Assembly (NCBI GenBank): GCA_011526565.1
Contig: WYBL01000159.1
Coordinates: forward strand, 1 to 39,021
Origin: Acidobacteriota bacterium
GTDB lineage: Bacteria; Acidobacteriota; Vicinamibacteria; Fen-336
Direction: 5' to 3'
DNA: 39,021 bases
The notes beneath the pieces are model-generated. The model saw nothing but the letters and a program-made list of their open reading frames with translations. It was not told the origin of the DNA and made no database searches. Numbering within the stretch: the stretch's first letter is position 1; each line of letters begins with the position of its first letter. Made by a program: the position numbers and the translations under genes. Below, in pieces: positions 6,998-15,720 of this stretch.

Positions 6998-9900
6998 ATG
7001 GCGCTCGTCGCGTGTCCGCAATGCGGCAAGAAAGTCTCCGATCGCGCCCCGGCCTGCCCGTTCTGCAAGGCGCCGCTCGGCGTCTCGCAGGTGCTGGCGG
7101 GCGCGCCGAGCGGGGCAGAGCCTGCCGCGCCTGCGGGGGACTCGCGCCTGGCGGCCGCGCCCGTCAGCGGGCCCGCAGCGCCACCTGCCGCAGCCGCTCC
7201 GTCCCCGCTCCCGGCGGGGGCGTCCCCTCCGCGCGTCGCCCTGGCAGCGCCGTATCGCCCGGGCGACGCGATCGGCGAGCGCTACCGCGTGCTGCGGCTG
7301 CTCGGCGAAGGCGGGTTCGGCCTCGTCTACCTCGCGGCGCGCCGCTCGGGCGACGCCGTGCGCGCGGTCAAGACCGTGCGCGACGAGCTGGTGCGGGACG
7401 ACCGCGCCCGCGCCCTGTTCCGCAAGGAAGCGGAGATCTGGGTCGCGCTGGGGCGGCACCCGTTCCTGGTGCAGGCCGACGAGGTGTTCGAGGACGACGG
7501 GCGCCTGTTCATCGCGATGGAGTTCGTCGCGGCGCCGCCCGGCGGCTTCAACAGCCTGCAGGAGCACCTGCAGCGGCGGCCGCTGCCGCTGGAGCAGGCG
7601 CTGCGCTGGGCAATCCAGGTGTGCCACGGCATGGAGCACGCCCACGCCCGCGGCATCCGCTGCCACCGCGACCTGAAGCCCGCCAACGTGCTGATCGGCC
7701 CCGACGGCGACGTGCGCGTGTCGGACTTCGGGATCGCAGGCGCCGCGCCGGGCGGCCCGGCGATGGCGGCGACGGGCGGCGACGGCCACACGGTCGCGGG
7801 CACGGTGTTCGGCACGCCCACCCACATGCCGCCGGAGCAGTTCGAAGGCGTGGAGCGCTGCGACGCGCGCAGCGACGTCTACGCCTTCGGGGTCGTGCTC
7901 CACCAGATGGCGGCCGGCGGCGCGCTGCCGTTCGTGCCGCGCGTGCCAAGGGGACCCGACGCCCAGGCCCGGCTGTTCCACGAGCTGCGGCGGCTGCACC
8001 GCGACGTCGCGCCGACGCCGCTCGAGTCGCCGCTGTGGCCCGTCATCGAGCGTTGCCTGCGCAAGGACCCGGCCCAGCGCTTCGCTTCGTTCGCCGTGCT
8101 GCGCGCCGAGCTCGAGGGCCTGCTCGCGGCGCTCGGCGCGGCCCCGGTCGAGGTGCCGAGCGGCGAGATCGACCCGGCGTGGGAGCTGTCGGCGCGCGCC
8201 GCCAGCCTGTCGAGCCTGGATCGCCTCGACGAGGCGCTCGCCTGCTACGAGCAGGCGCTGGCGCTGCGGCCCGACGAGCCGCGCCTGCTGTCGGCCCGCG
8301 GCAACGTGCTGCGTCGCCTCGGCCGGCTCGACGCCGCCCACGCGAGCCTCGATCGCGCGCTCGAGCTGGCGCCCGGGCGCGACGACGCCTGGCTCAACAA
8401 GGGCCTGGCCTGCGTGGACGCGGGCCGCGAGGAGGAGGCCCTGCGCTGCTTCGACGAGGCCGTCGCCCGCAACCCGCGCAGCAACGACGCGTGGACGGCG
8501 AAAGGCGTGATGCTGTGGCGGGTGGGACGCCACGCCGAGGCGATCACGGCCTTCGACGCGGCGCTCGCGGCGGACCCCCGCGACGCTCGCGCCTGGTCCA
8601 ACAAGGCCGGCCTGTTGATGGAGGCAGGCCGGCTCGAGGACGCCCTCGCCAGCAGCGCGCAGGCGCTGGGCCTCGACCCGCGCAATGCCAGCTACTGGGA
8701 CGGCCAGGGCACGGTCCTCGGCGCGCTGGGCCGCACGGACGAGGCGCTGCGCGCCTACGACGAGTGCGTGCGGCTGGCCCCGGGCTTCGGCCAGGGCTGG
8801 TACAACCGCGGCAACGCGCTCGTCCAGGCCGGACGCTACGAGGATGCGCTGGCCAGTTTCGCGCGCACCTGCGAGCTGCAGCCGGAGGCCGCGGTGCCCT
8901 GGTACAACCGCGCGCTCGCGCTGCTGGTGCTGGAGCGCCCCGGCGAGGCGCTGCCGTGCCTGCGCCGCTACCTGGCCCAGGCCCCGGCGGCCGATCCGCT
9001 GCGCGAGGGGGCCGAGCGCCTGGCGGCCGCGGTCGCGAGCGGAGAGGTGCGCTCGCTGCCCCGCCGGCCGCAGACGCCGGGCGCCCTCCGCAACGCCTCC
9101 GACACGGTGGTCGATCGCGAGGCGGCCGCTGCCGGCGTGGCCGCAGCGCCCGCTCGCCCCGGCCCGAGCAGCGCGCCGTCTGCTGGCGAGATTCCCGAGG
9201 CGCCCCCGGGCTACGTGCACCGGCCGGGCCCCGAGGTGCCGCGCCACCCGTCGACGGCCGACGTCGGCGTGCGCAGCCACGCGACGGGCGAACTCAACGG
9301 CCGCGGCACGACGCTGTACGGTGAGCAGCGCTACGCCGAGGCGCTCGCCTGTTTCGAGAAGGTCCTCGCGCTCCATCCGTTCCACGGTCGCGCCCAGGGC
9401 AATCGCGCCAACGCGCTGTTCTCGCTGGGCCGCCGCGAGGAGGCGCTGCAGGCGGTGCGCGCCGCGCTCGCGATCGATCCGGGCCTCGCCATCTTCTGGC
9501 ACTCGAAGGCTCACGTGGAGCTGGCGCTGGGCCAGGCGCCGCTGGCCAGCACGTCCTTCCGCGAGTTCGTGGCTCTGGCGCAGGGCGGCGACCTCACGGG
9601 ACTCGCCGAGGACGCGCGGGTCCAGCTCGAACGGCTCGCAGCCAAGAAGGTACCGGCGGCGCCGCGCGACGCGCTGGCATGGGCCGCAGCGGGCTGCCGC
9701 CACGGCGCCGACGGCCGGCTGCGCGAGGCGATCGACGCCTTCGACCGGGGCCTGAAGCTGGACCCGCGGCTGCCGGCCCTGTGGTACCTGCGCGGCGAAG
9801 CTCTGAACGGCAGCGGGGACTGGGACGAGGCGATCGCCAGCTACGAGAAGGCGATCGCGCTGGAGCCCCGCGACGCGCGCGTCTGGCACGGCAAGGGCAT

Positions 9901-12115
9901 GGCGCTCGCGCGGCACCGCCGCCTCGAGGAGGCGCTCGCCGCGTTCGACGAGGCCCTGCGCCAGGACCCCGATCACGCCGCGACCTGGGCCGACCGTGGC
10001 CGCTACCTCGGCGCCATGGAACGGCACGAGGAGTCGATCGCCTCGATCGAGTGCGCGAGCCTGCTGGCGCCCGACAACCCGGCGCCGTGGTGGAACCGCG
10101 CCCTCTCCGAGGATCGCCTCGGCTGGCTGCCGGAAGCGGCCCGCAGCTATCGCCGCTTCCTGGAGCGCGCCGGCCGGGGCCAGGAGGCGCAGATCGAGAC
10201 CGCGCGCGACCGCATCGCGGTGCTGCCGCCCCCCGCGCCCGATCCGCCGACGATCGCCGCGAAGCTCCGCCGCGGCGCAGCCGCTCCGCCCTCCGCTGCC
10301 GCGCCGGCCTTGCCCGCCAACCCCGCACCCGCGCCGCCCCCGGCCGCCCCAGCCACCATCGCGAGCGCGATCCTCGCCGGCATGCCAAGCGCGGCGCCGG
10401 CCGCCGGCGCGGCGCGGGAGAGCGCCGCGGCTGCGCGGCGGCAGGGAGATCGCGAGCGCGCCGCGGCCCTGCTTCGCGAGCACCTCGACGAGCGGACCGA
10501 CGACGGCCCCGCCTGGGTCGAACTGGCGGACGACCTGCAGGCCCTCGGTCGCCTCGGCGAGGCGCTGACGGCGCTCGAAAAGGCGCAGCCGCTGTGCACG
10601 GACGCCGTGCCCGTGCTCGGGGCCCGAGGCCGGCTGCTGCTGCAGATGGGCCGCGCCGCCGACGCGCTGCTGCCGCTGCAGATGGCCTCGCTGCTCAGCG
10701 ATGCCATGGACGTGTGGCTGCCGCTGGGCCTCGCCTACGCGGCCGGGGGCCAGTTCGAGAAGGCGCTGCTCGTGCTCGACGGCGTGCCCGGCGGCGAAGG
10801 CGATGCCTCAGTCCAGGAGGCGCGCGCGAGCTGCCTGCTGCGGCTGCGTCGCACGGCGGAGGGTCTCGCTGCCGCCGAACGCGCGCTCGCGCTCTCGGGC
10901 GCCGGCCGCGCCCAGGCCTGGTATCTCAAGGGCAACGCGCTCTCCGAGCTGGGGCGTCCGCAGGAATCGGTGGCGGCGTACGACCGCGCTCTGGAGCTCG
11001 AACCGGACAACGCCAATGCGTGGTTCAACAAGGCCCACGAGCTGCTGCACGCGCTGCAGCGGCCGGCCGACGCGCTGCCCTGCTGCGTGCGGGCCCGCGC
11101 GCTCCACGAGGGCTTCAGCGAGGCCGCGCTGCTCGAGGCCCGCTGCCTCGACGCGCTCGGCCGCGCGGAGGATGCGCTCGCCGCGTGCGACGCCGCGTTG
11201 CGCGTCGAGCCGGGCTTCGCACTGGCGCTTTCGGAGAAGGGGCGGCTGCTGACGCGAGCCCGGCGTTTCGCCGAGGCGCTGGCCTGCTTCGACGCGGTGC
11301 TCGCAGCCCGTCCTGCCGACCTCGCGGCGCTGCAAGCCAAGGGGGACTGCCTGGAGGGCGTGGGGCGGCCCGCGGACGCCGCCGCCGCCTTCGCGCGCTT
11401 CCTGACGCTCGCCCCGGCCGCCGACCCGCGCGTCGCTCCCCTGCGCGCGCGGGTCCAGGCGCTGCGCGGCCAGGCCCAGGACGCCGCGCTGCGGCCGGGC
11501 GCCGCGGCTGCGCCGGCCGCCGCCTCCACGGCCGCGCGGGCAGCAGCGGCGGAGTCGCTGAAGAAGGCGAAGTTCTGCCTGGGCCAGGGCCAGCGCGACA
11601 AGGCGCTCGAGTGGTTCGAGGCCGTGCTGCGCGCGGAACCCGCGCACGCGGACGCGCTGGCCGGCAAGGGCGAGTGCCTGTTCTTCTTCCGGCGCGCGGC
11701 CGAGGCGCTCGCCTGCTTCGAGGCGGCGATTCCGGCTCGCCCCCGGCACGGCCGGCTTTGGCAGCAGAAGGGCGCCTGCCTGGAGGCGCTCGGCCGCGGC
11801 GAGGAGGCGCTCGCCGCGTTCGAGCGCGCGGTCGAGTGCGACCCGCAGAACCCGGCGCTGTGGACCAGCCGCGGCATCGCGCTCTTCGCCCTCGGCCGCG
11901 TCGACGAGGCGCTGGCCAGCCACGAGAAGGCGCTCTCGATCGAGCCGCGCTCGCCGCTGCCCAAGCTCGAGCTGGGCAAGGTGCTGGAGCGCCTCGGGCG
12001 CCGCGACGAGGCGGCCCGCGCCTACCAGCAGTTCCTGTCGCTGGCGCCGATCACGATGCAGGCCCAGGTCCAGGAGGCGCGGGCGCGGCTGCAGGTCCTG
12101 CGGGGCGGCGCGTGA
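6998..12115 (+). CDS. Zinc-ribbon Ser/Thr protein kinase with about 31 TPR repeats
   Basis: Predicted 1705-residue Hanks-type kinase. An N-terminal zinc ribbon (C6, C9, C20, C23) and an Ala/Pro linker precede the kinase domain (about 95-375). That domain has a complete catalytic set: GEGGFG loop 103-108, K125, HRDLKPAN 223-230, DFG with D243, and GTPTHMPPEQ in the activation segment. Then come about 31 tetratricopeptide repeats in four blocks of roughly 8, 8, 10 and 5, separated by Ala/Pro-rich linkers near 690-745, 1085-1130 and 1470-1495. TPR units carry the usual W/G/Y...A...P spacing. I see no transmembrane helix, so the kinase is probably cytosolic, unlike PASTA-type receptor kinases. 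The TPR solenoid is presumably a docking platform. The stop codon overlaps the start of the Clp gene, making that ATPase the most likely partner or substrate (inference). Confidence 0.92.
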   Translation: MALVACPQCGKKVSDRAPACPFCKAPLGVSQVLAGAPSGAEPAAPAGDSRLAAAPVSGPAAPPAAAAPSPLPAGASPPRVALAAPYRPGDAIGERYRVLRLLGEGGFGLVYLAARRSGDAVRAVKTVRDELVRDDRARALFRKEAEIWVALGRHPFLVQADEVFEDDGRLFIAMEFVAAPPGGFNSLQEHLQRRPLPLEQALRWAIQVCHGMEHAHARGIRCHRDLKPANVLIGPDGDVRVSDFGIAGAAPGGPAMAATGGDGHTVAGTVFGTPTHMPPEQFEGVERCDARSDVYAFGVVLHQMAAGGALPFVPRVPRGPDAQARLFHELRRLHRDVAPTPLESPLWPVIERCLRKDPAQRFASFAVLRAELEGLLAALGAAPVEVPSGEIDPAWELSARAASLSSLDRLDEALACYEQALALRPDEPRLLSARGNVLRRLGRLDAAHASLDRALELAPGRDDAWLNKGLACVDAGREEEALRCFDEAVARNPRSNDAWTAKGVMLWRVGRHAEAITAFDAALAADPRDARAWSNKAGLLMEAGRLEDALASSAQALGLDPRNASYWDGQGTVLGALGRTDEALRAYDECVRLAPGFGQGWYNRGNALVQAGRYEDALASFARTCELQPEAAVPWYNRALALLVLERPGEALPCLRRYLAQAPAADPLREGAERLAAAVASGEVRSLPRRPQTPGALRNASDTVVDREAAAAGVAAAPARPGPSSAPSAGEIPEAPPGYVHRPGPEVPRHPSTADVGVRSHATGELNGRGTTLYGEQRYAEALACFEKVLALHPFHGRAQGNRANALFSLGRREEALQAVRAALAIDPGLAIFWHSKAHVELALGQAPLASTSFREFVALAQGGDLTGLAEDARVQLERLAAKKVPAAPRDALAWAAAGCRHGADGRLREAIDAFDRGLKLDPRLPALWYLRGEALNGSGDWDEAIASYEKAIALEPRDARVWHGKGMALARHRRLEEALAAFDEALRQDPDHAATWADRGRYLGAMERHEESIASIECASLLAPDNPAPWWNRALSEDRLGWLPEAARSYRRFLERAGRGQEAQIETARDRIAVLPPPAPDPPTIAAKLRRGAAAPPSAAAPALPANPAPAPPPAAPATIASAILAGMPSAAPAAGAARESAAAARRQGDRERAAALLREHLDERTDDGPAWVELADDLQALGRLGEALTALEKAQPLCTDAVPVLGARGRLLLQMGRAADALLPLQMASLLSDAMDVWLPLGLAYAAGGQFEKALLVLDGVPGGEGDASVQEARASCLLRLRRTAEGLAAAERALALSGAGRAQAWYLKGNALSELGRPQESVAAYDRALELEPDNANAWFNKAHELLHALQRPADALPCCVRARALHEGFSEAALLEARCLDALGRAEDALAACDAALRVEPGFALALSEKGRLLTRARRFAEALACFDAVLAARPADLAALQAKGDCLEGVGRPADAAAAFARFLTLAPAADPRVAPLRARVQALRGQAQDAALRPGAAAAPAAASTAARAAAAESLKKAKFCLGQGQRDKALEWFEAVLRAEPAHADALAGKGECLFFFRRAAEALACFEAAIPARPRHGRLWQQKGACLEALGRGEEALAAFERAVECDPQNPALWTSRGIALFALGRVDEALASHEKALSIEPRSPLPKLELGKVLERLGRRDEAARAYQQFLSLAPITMQAQVQEARARLQVLRGGA

Positions 12116-14484
12116 AGCTCACTCCCGCGACCGAGCTGGCGTGGCGGATCGCCGCGGGCGAAGCCGCCGCCAGCCGCCACGAGCGCATCGAGCCCGCGCA
12201 CCTGCTGATCGGCCTGTTGAGCCTCGAGAAGGTCGTCAAGGCGAAGCCCGCCGCGCTCGGGATCGACCAGGCGGCGCTCGACCGCATCCAGCACGAGGAG
12301 GCACAGCTCGCGGCCGCGCTGGCGGCGGCGCGCCTCGACGCCACGAAGGCGCGGCGCCTCGCCCGCGAGCGGCTGGGACGCGGCCCGCTCGCCGCCCCGC
12401 CGCAGGGCGCGATCAGCCGCAGCCTGGTGACGAAGGCCGTGTTCGAGGCGGCCGAGGCGCTGGCGGCGGGCGCACCCCGGCTCTCCGGGCTGCACCTCGT
12501 CGCCGCCATGGCGGAAGGCGCGGACCCGCTCACCTTCGGCCTGTTCGTCGAGCTCGGGGCGCGCCCTCCGGAGCTGCACCGGGCCGCCCTCGCCGCCGCC
12601 GCCGAGCCGCCACCCGGAGTGGCCGAAGAAGCGCCGCGCCCCGCCGCGCCGCCCGCGGCGGCGAGCTCCGCGACGCCGATGCTCGACCGCTTCGGCCGCG
12701 ACCTGACCGCCCTCGCCCGCCGCGGCGAGCTGCCGCCGGTGGTCGGCCGCCGCGCGGAACTGCTCGCGCTCGTCCAGACCCTCGCCCGCGCGGGCAAGTC
12801 GAATCCCGTCCTGGTCGGCGAAGCCGGCGTCGGCAAGTCGGCGGTCGTCGAGGGCCTCGCCCGCCGGATCGCCGAAGGGCGCGACGCTTCGCTCGCCGGC
12901 CGCCGCATCGTCGAGCTTCCGATCGGCGCGCTGGTGGCCGGCGCCGACCATCGCGGCGAGTTCGAGGAGCGGCTGCTCGCGGTCCTCGCCGAGGCGCGCG
13001 AGCACCCCGAGGTGATCCTGTTCCTCGACGAGCTCCACACCCTGGTCGGCGCCGGGGCCGTCGGCCGCGGCGGGCCGGACGCCGCCAACCTGCTCAAGCC
13101 GGCGCTCGCGCGCGGCGAGGTCGCCTGCATCGGCGCCACCACCGCCGACGAGTACGCGCGCCACGTCGAGGCCGACGCCGCCCTCGCGCGCCGCTTCGAG
13201 AAGGTCCTGGTCGGCGAGCCCGACCGCGACGAGACGCTCGAGATCCTGCGCGGCTGGCGACCGCGCTGGGAGGCCCATCACGGCGTCGCGATCGAAGACG
13301 CGGCGCTGGCGGCGGCGGTGGACCTGACCGGCCGCTTCGACCCCGAGCGGCGCTGGCCGGACAAGGCGGTCGACGCGGCGGACCGCGCCTGCGCCCAGGC
13401 GCGCGTCCCGCAGCTCAGCATGGGCGCGGCCGAGGCGGCGAGCGCGGGGCCGCAGCGGGTGACGCCGCACGACGTCGCCGCCGTGGTGGCCGCGAAGCGC
13501 GGCCTGCCGGTGGACCGCGTGCTGATGGCGCTCGGCGCGGGCGACCACGCCCGGCTCGCCGAGCTCGAGGCGTTCCTCGCCGCCCGGCTCGTCGGACAGG
13601 AGGCGGCGATCGCCCAGGTCGCGCGCCGCGTGCGCCTCGCCTTCTCGGGCCTGCAGCGCGAGCGCGGGCCGCTCGCGGTGCTGCTCTTCCTGGGCCCCAG
13701 CGGCACCGGCAAGACGGAGATGGCGAAGCTGCTCGCGCAGTTCGTCTTCGGCGCCGGCGACAAGCTCCTGCGGCTGGACATGTCGGAGTACCAGGAGCAG
13801 CACTCCGTCGCGCGGCTGATCGGCTCCCCCCCGGGCTACGTCGGCCACCGCGAGGAGGGCCAGCTCACCGGCGGCCTGCGCCGCGACCCGTGGACGCTGG
13901 TGCTGTTCGACGAGGTCGAGAAGGCGCACCCGCGGGTGCTCGACGTGTGCCTGCAGCTCTTCGACGAGGGCCGGTTGACCGACGCCGCGGGCCGCGCGGC
14001 CGACGCGCGCCACGCGATCGTGGTGATGACCTCGAACCTGGGCTCGGCGACCAGTGCCCCCGCGGCCGGGTTCACCGCCACGCCCGCGGTCGGCGGCGGC
14101 GCCGCCGCGCTCGAAGAGGCGCGCCGCTTCTTCCGCCCCGAGTTGCTCAACCGGATCGACGAACAGGTGCTGTTCGCGCCGCTCGCCCGCGAGGCTGCGG
14201 CCGAAGTCGTGCGCCGCCAGCTCGCGGCGCTCGCGGAAGACGTGCAGGCCCGGCACGGGGTGCGGTTGCGGATCGAGCCCGAGGCGCTCGACCTGATCGC
14301 CCGCGAGGCGTGGAGCCCGGAGCACGGCGCGCGCGCGGCGCAGCGGGCGATCGACCGCCTGGTCCGCGCGCCGCTGTCCTCGCTGGCGCTGGCCGGCAAG
14401 CTCGCCAGGCACCCGGCCTGGCACGTGGTCCACGACGAAGGCGGGCTCTACGTCCTGCCCGACGACTCCCCGCCGCCGCGGTAG
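12112..14484 (+). CDS. Clp/Hsp100-type AAA+ ATPase (ClpA/ClpC-like)
   Basis: Predicted 790-residue hexameric unfoldase. A Clp N-domain (about 1-145) and an Ala/Pro-rich linker lead into a first AAA+ module with Walker A GEAGVGKS (236-243) and Walker B FLDE (304-307). The second module has Walker A GPSGTGKT (528-535), the pore loop GYVG and Walker B LFDE. The segment between the modules is short, so the coiled-coil M domain of ClpB is absent and the layout is ClpA-like. An AGF tripeptide near residue 651 sits about where ClpA and ClpC carry their ClpP-binding IGL/VGF loop, but whether it works as one is unclear. No clpP or clpS is nearby. Translation starts at GTG 12112, whose bases overlap the kinase stop (GTGA), indicating translational coupling. 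Product could be protease-linked or a free-standing remodelling factor. Confidence 0.9.
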   Translation: MKLTPATELAWRIAAGEAAASRHERIEPAHLLIGLLSLEKVVKAKPAALGIDQAALDRIQHEEAQLAAALAAARLDATKARRLARERLGRGPLAAPPQGAISRSLVTKAVFEAAEALAAGAPRLSGLHLVAAMAEGADPLTFGLFVELGARPPELHRAALAAAAEPPPGVAEEAPRPAAPPAAASSATPMLDRFGRDLTALARRGELPPVVGRRAELLALVQTLARAGKSNPVLVGEAGVGKSAVVEGLARRIAEGRDASLAGRRIVELPIGALVAGADHRGEFEERLLAVLAEAREHPEVILFLDELHTLVGAGAVGRGGPDAANLLKPALARGEVACIGATTADEYARHVEADAALARRFEKVLVGEPDRDETLEILRGWRPRWEAHHGVAIEDAALAAAVDLTGRFDPERRWPDKAVDAADRACAQARVPQLSMGAAEAASAGPQRVTPHDVAAVVAAKRGLPVDRVLMALGAGDHARLAELEAFLAARLVGQEAAIAQVARRVRLAFSGLQRERGPLAVLLFLGPSGTGKTEMAKLLAQFVFGAGDKLLRLDMSEYQEQHSVARLIGSPPGYVGHREEGQLTGGLRRDPWTLVLFDEVEKAHPRVLDVCLQLFDEGRLTDAAGRAADARHAIVVMTSNLGSATSAPAAGFTATPAVGGGAAALEEARRFFRPELLNRIDEQVLFAPLAREAAAEVVRRQLAALAEDVQARHGVRLRIEPEALDLIAREAWSPEHGARAAQRAIDRLVRAPLSSLALAGKLARHPAWHVVHDEGGLYVLPDDSPPPR

Positions 14485-14520
14485 CCCCGGCCCGCGACGG
14501 CATCCGGCGCCGCAGCATCG

Positions 14521-14526
14521 TAGGAT
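14521..14526 (+). promoter_or_regulatory. -10-like TAGGAT of the exported racemase gene
   Basis: TAGGAT ends 19 nt before the ATG at 14546, giving a leader of about 13 nt with a strong GAGGAGG site (14535-14541). The in-frame ATG at 14525 overlaps this hexamer and is therefore unlikely to be translated. Confidence 0.45.
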
Positions 14527-14545
14527 GGCCGATCGAGGAGGCAAG

Positions 14546-15580
14546 ATGACCCGGTTCCGTCCGTTGACCGCCCCGCTCGCGCTCGCTGCCGTGCTGCTGG
14601 CGACGCCTGCCCCCGACGTGCTCGCCCAGCAGGCGGCGCCGACGCGGTTCGCGACCGCCGCCGCGCAGAAGAGCGAGGTGACGATCGTCGTCACCGACTC
14701 GGGGCTCGGCGGGCTGTCGGTGGTCGCCGACCTGGCGGCGCGGCTGCCGGAGAGCGGGATCGTCGGCAAGGCGCGGATCGTGTTCGTCAACGCGCTGCTC
14801 GACGATGCGATCGGCTACAACGACATCCCGCAACTCGCCGACAAGGTGCGCGTCTTCGACGCCGCGCTCTCGGCGATGGAGAGCCGCTACCAGCCGGACC
14901 TGATCCTGATCGCGTGCAACACGCTGTCCGTGTTCTACGACCGGACCGAGCACGCGAAGCGCGGCGCGACCCAGGCGGTCAGCATCGTGCCGATGGGCGT
15001 CGAGCTGATCGAGAAGACGCTGGCCGAGAGCCCCGGCGCGACGACCGTCGTGTTCGGCACCCAGGGCACGATCGACGCCGGCACCCACAAGCGGCTGCTC
15101 GTGGAAGGCGGCGTCCCGGAGGCCCGGGTCGTCGGCCAGGCCTGCCCGCGGCTGACCGGCGCGATCGAGCGCGACGCCCAGGGCGCCGAGACGGCCGAGC
15201 GCGTGCAGGCCTTCGTCGAGCAGGCGGTGTCGAAGCTGCCGGCGACGAAGGGGCCGCTGGTCGCGAGCCTCAACTGCACCCACTTCGGCTACGCGGGCGA
15301 GCTGTGGGCGAAGAGCTTCGAGCGCCTCGGCTACCCCGGCGTCAGGGTCGTCGACCCCAACCCGCTGATGACCGACCTGGTGCTGCGCGAAGGCGGCCCG
15401 CGCCGCCACCCGCGCACGGAGGTGAGCGTGGAGGTGGTGTCGAAGACGCCGATTCCGGCCGACGTGCAGGCCTCGCTCGGCGGCCTGCTGCGGCGCACGT
15501 CGCCGGCCGCGGCCGACGCGCTGCAGGCCTACACCCGCGTGCCCGACCTGTTCCACGTCGAGCTCGACCTGAAGCGCTGA
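14546..15580 (+). CDS. MurI-like racemase with signal peptide (exported paralogue)
   Basis: Predicted 344-residue Asp/Glu racemase superfamily protein with an apparent N-terminal signal peptide: MTRFR, a hydrophobic core, then VLA-QQ around residues 27-30. A 20-residue linker leads into the racemase fold. Motifs are TDSGLGGLSV (D51), IACNT (C124), QACPRL and NCTH (C244), so both catalytic cysteines are retained. Over its mature part it aligns without large gaps to the protein at 6058, with roughly half or more of the positions identical by eye, including the shared C-terminal EVVSKTP extension and the terminal DLFHV. An exported MurI homologue is unusual, because MurI makes D-glutamate for cytoplasmic peptidoglycan precursors. 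A role on periplasmic or extracellular amino acids is an inference. Start chosen at 14546 from GAGGAGG and the signal peptide. It follows the Clp gene by 61 nt. Confidence 0.83.
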   Translation: MTRFRPLTAPLALAAVLLATPAPDVLAQQAAPTRFATAAAQKSEVTIVVTDSGLGGLSVVADLAARLPESGIVGKARIVFVNALLDDAIGYNDIPQLADKVRVFDAALSAMESRYQPDLILIACNTLSVFYDRTEHAKRGATQAVSIVPMGVELIEKTLAESPGATTVVFGTQGTIDAGTHKRLLVEGGVPEARVVGQACPRLTGAIERDAQGAETAERVQAFVEQAVSKLPATKGPLVASLNCTHFGYAGELWAKSFERLGYPGVRVVDPNPLMTDLVLREGGPRRHPRTEVSVEVVSKTPIPADVQASLGGLLRRTSPAAADALQAYTRVPDLFHVELDLKR

Positions 15581-15652
15581 GGACCTCAGGCCCGTCGGGG
15601 GTTTGGGGGCGGAGGAGGCCGGAGTCGTCCGACGGAGCCCCCATGGGACCGG

Positions 15653-15671
15653 CGCCGGGTTCTACCCGGCG
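15653..15671. repeat. Perfect 8-bp inverted repeat upstream of the DUF2378/ligD pair
   Basis: CGCCGGGT (15653-15660), a TCT loop, and ACCCGGCG (15664-15671). It lies 18 bp before the -10 hexamer TATCGT, so it covers the -35 region. It could be an operator, or a GC-rich hairpin ending racemase transcription, although no T-run follows. Confidence 0.5.
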
Positions 15672-15689
15672 TCGGAACCCCGTCGGTGC

Positions 15690-15695
15690 TATCGT
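15690..15695 (+). promoter_or_regulatory. -10-like TATCGT of the DUF2378/ligD pair
   Basis: TATCGT ends 25 nt before the ATG at 15721. The predicted short leader holds GCGGAG (15708-15713) with a 7-nt spacer. Confidence 0.45.
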
Positions 15696-15720
15696 CGTTC
15701 GTTCCCTGCGGAGTCCGGGC

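Noticed and set aside
6644..10483. Long minus-strand frame opposite the kinase gene
   Set aside because: Low-complexity Arg/Ala/Gly/Gln composition with no recognisable domain; it mirrors the codon structure of the TPR gene.
12022..14790. Long minus-strand frame opposite the Clp gene
   Set aside because: Shadow of the ClpA-like coding sequence with no domain content, and no promoter or ribosome binding site supports it.
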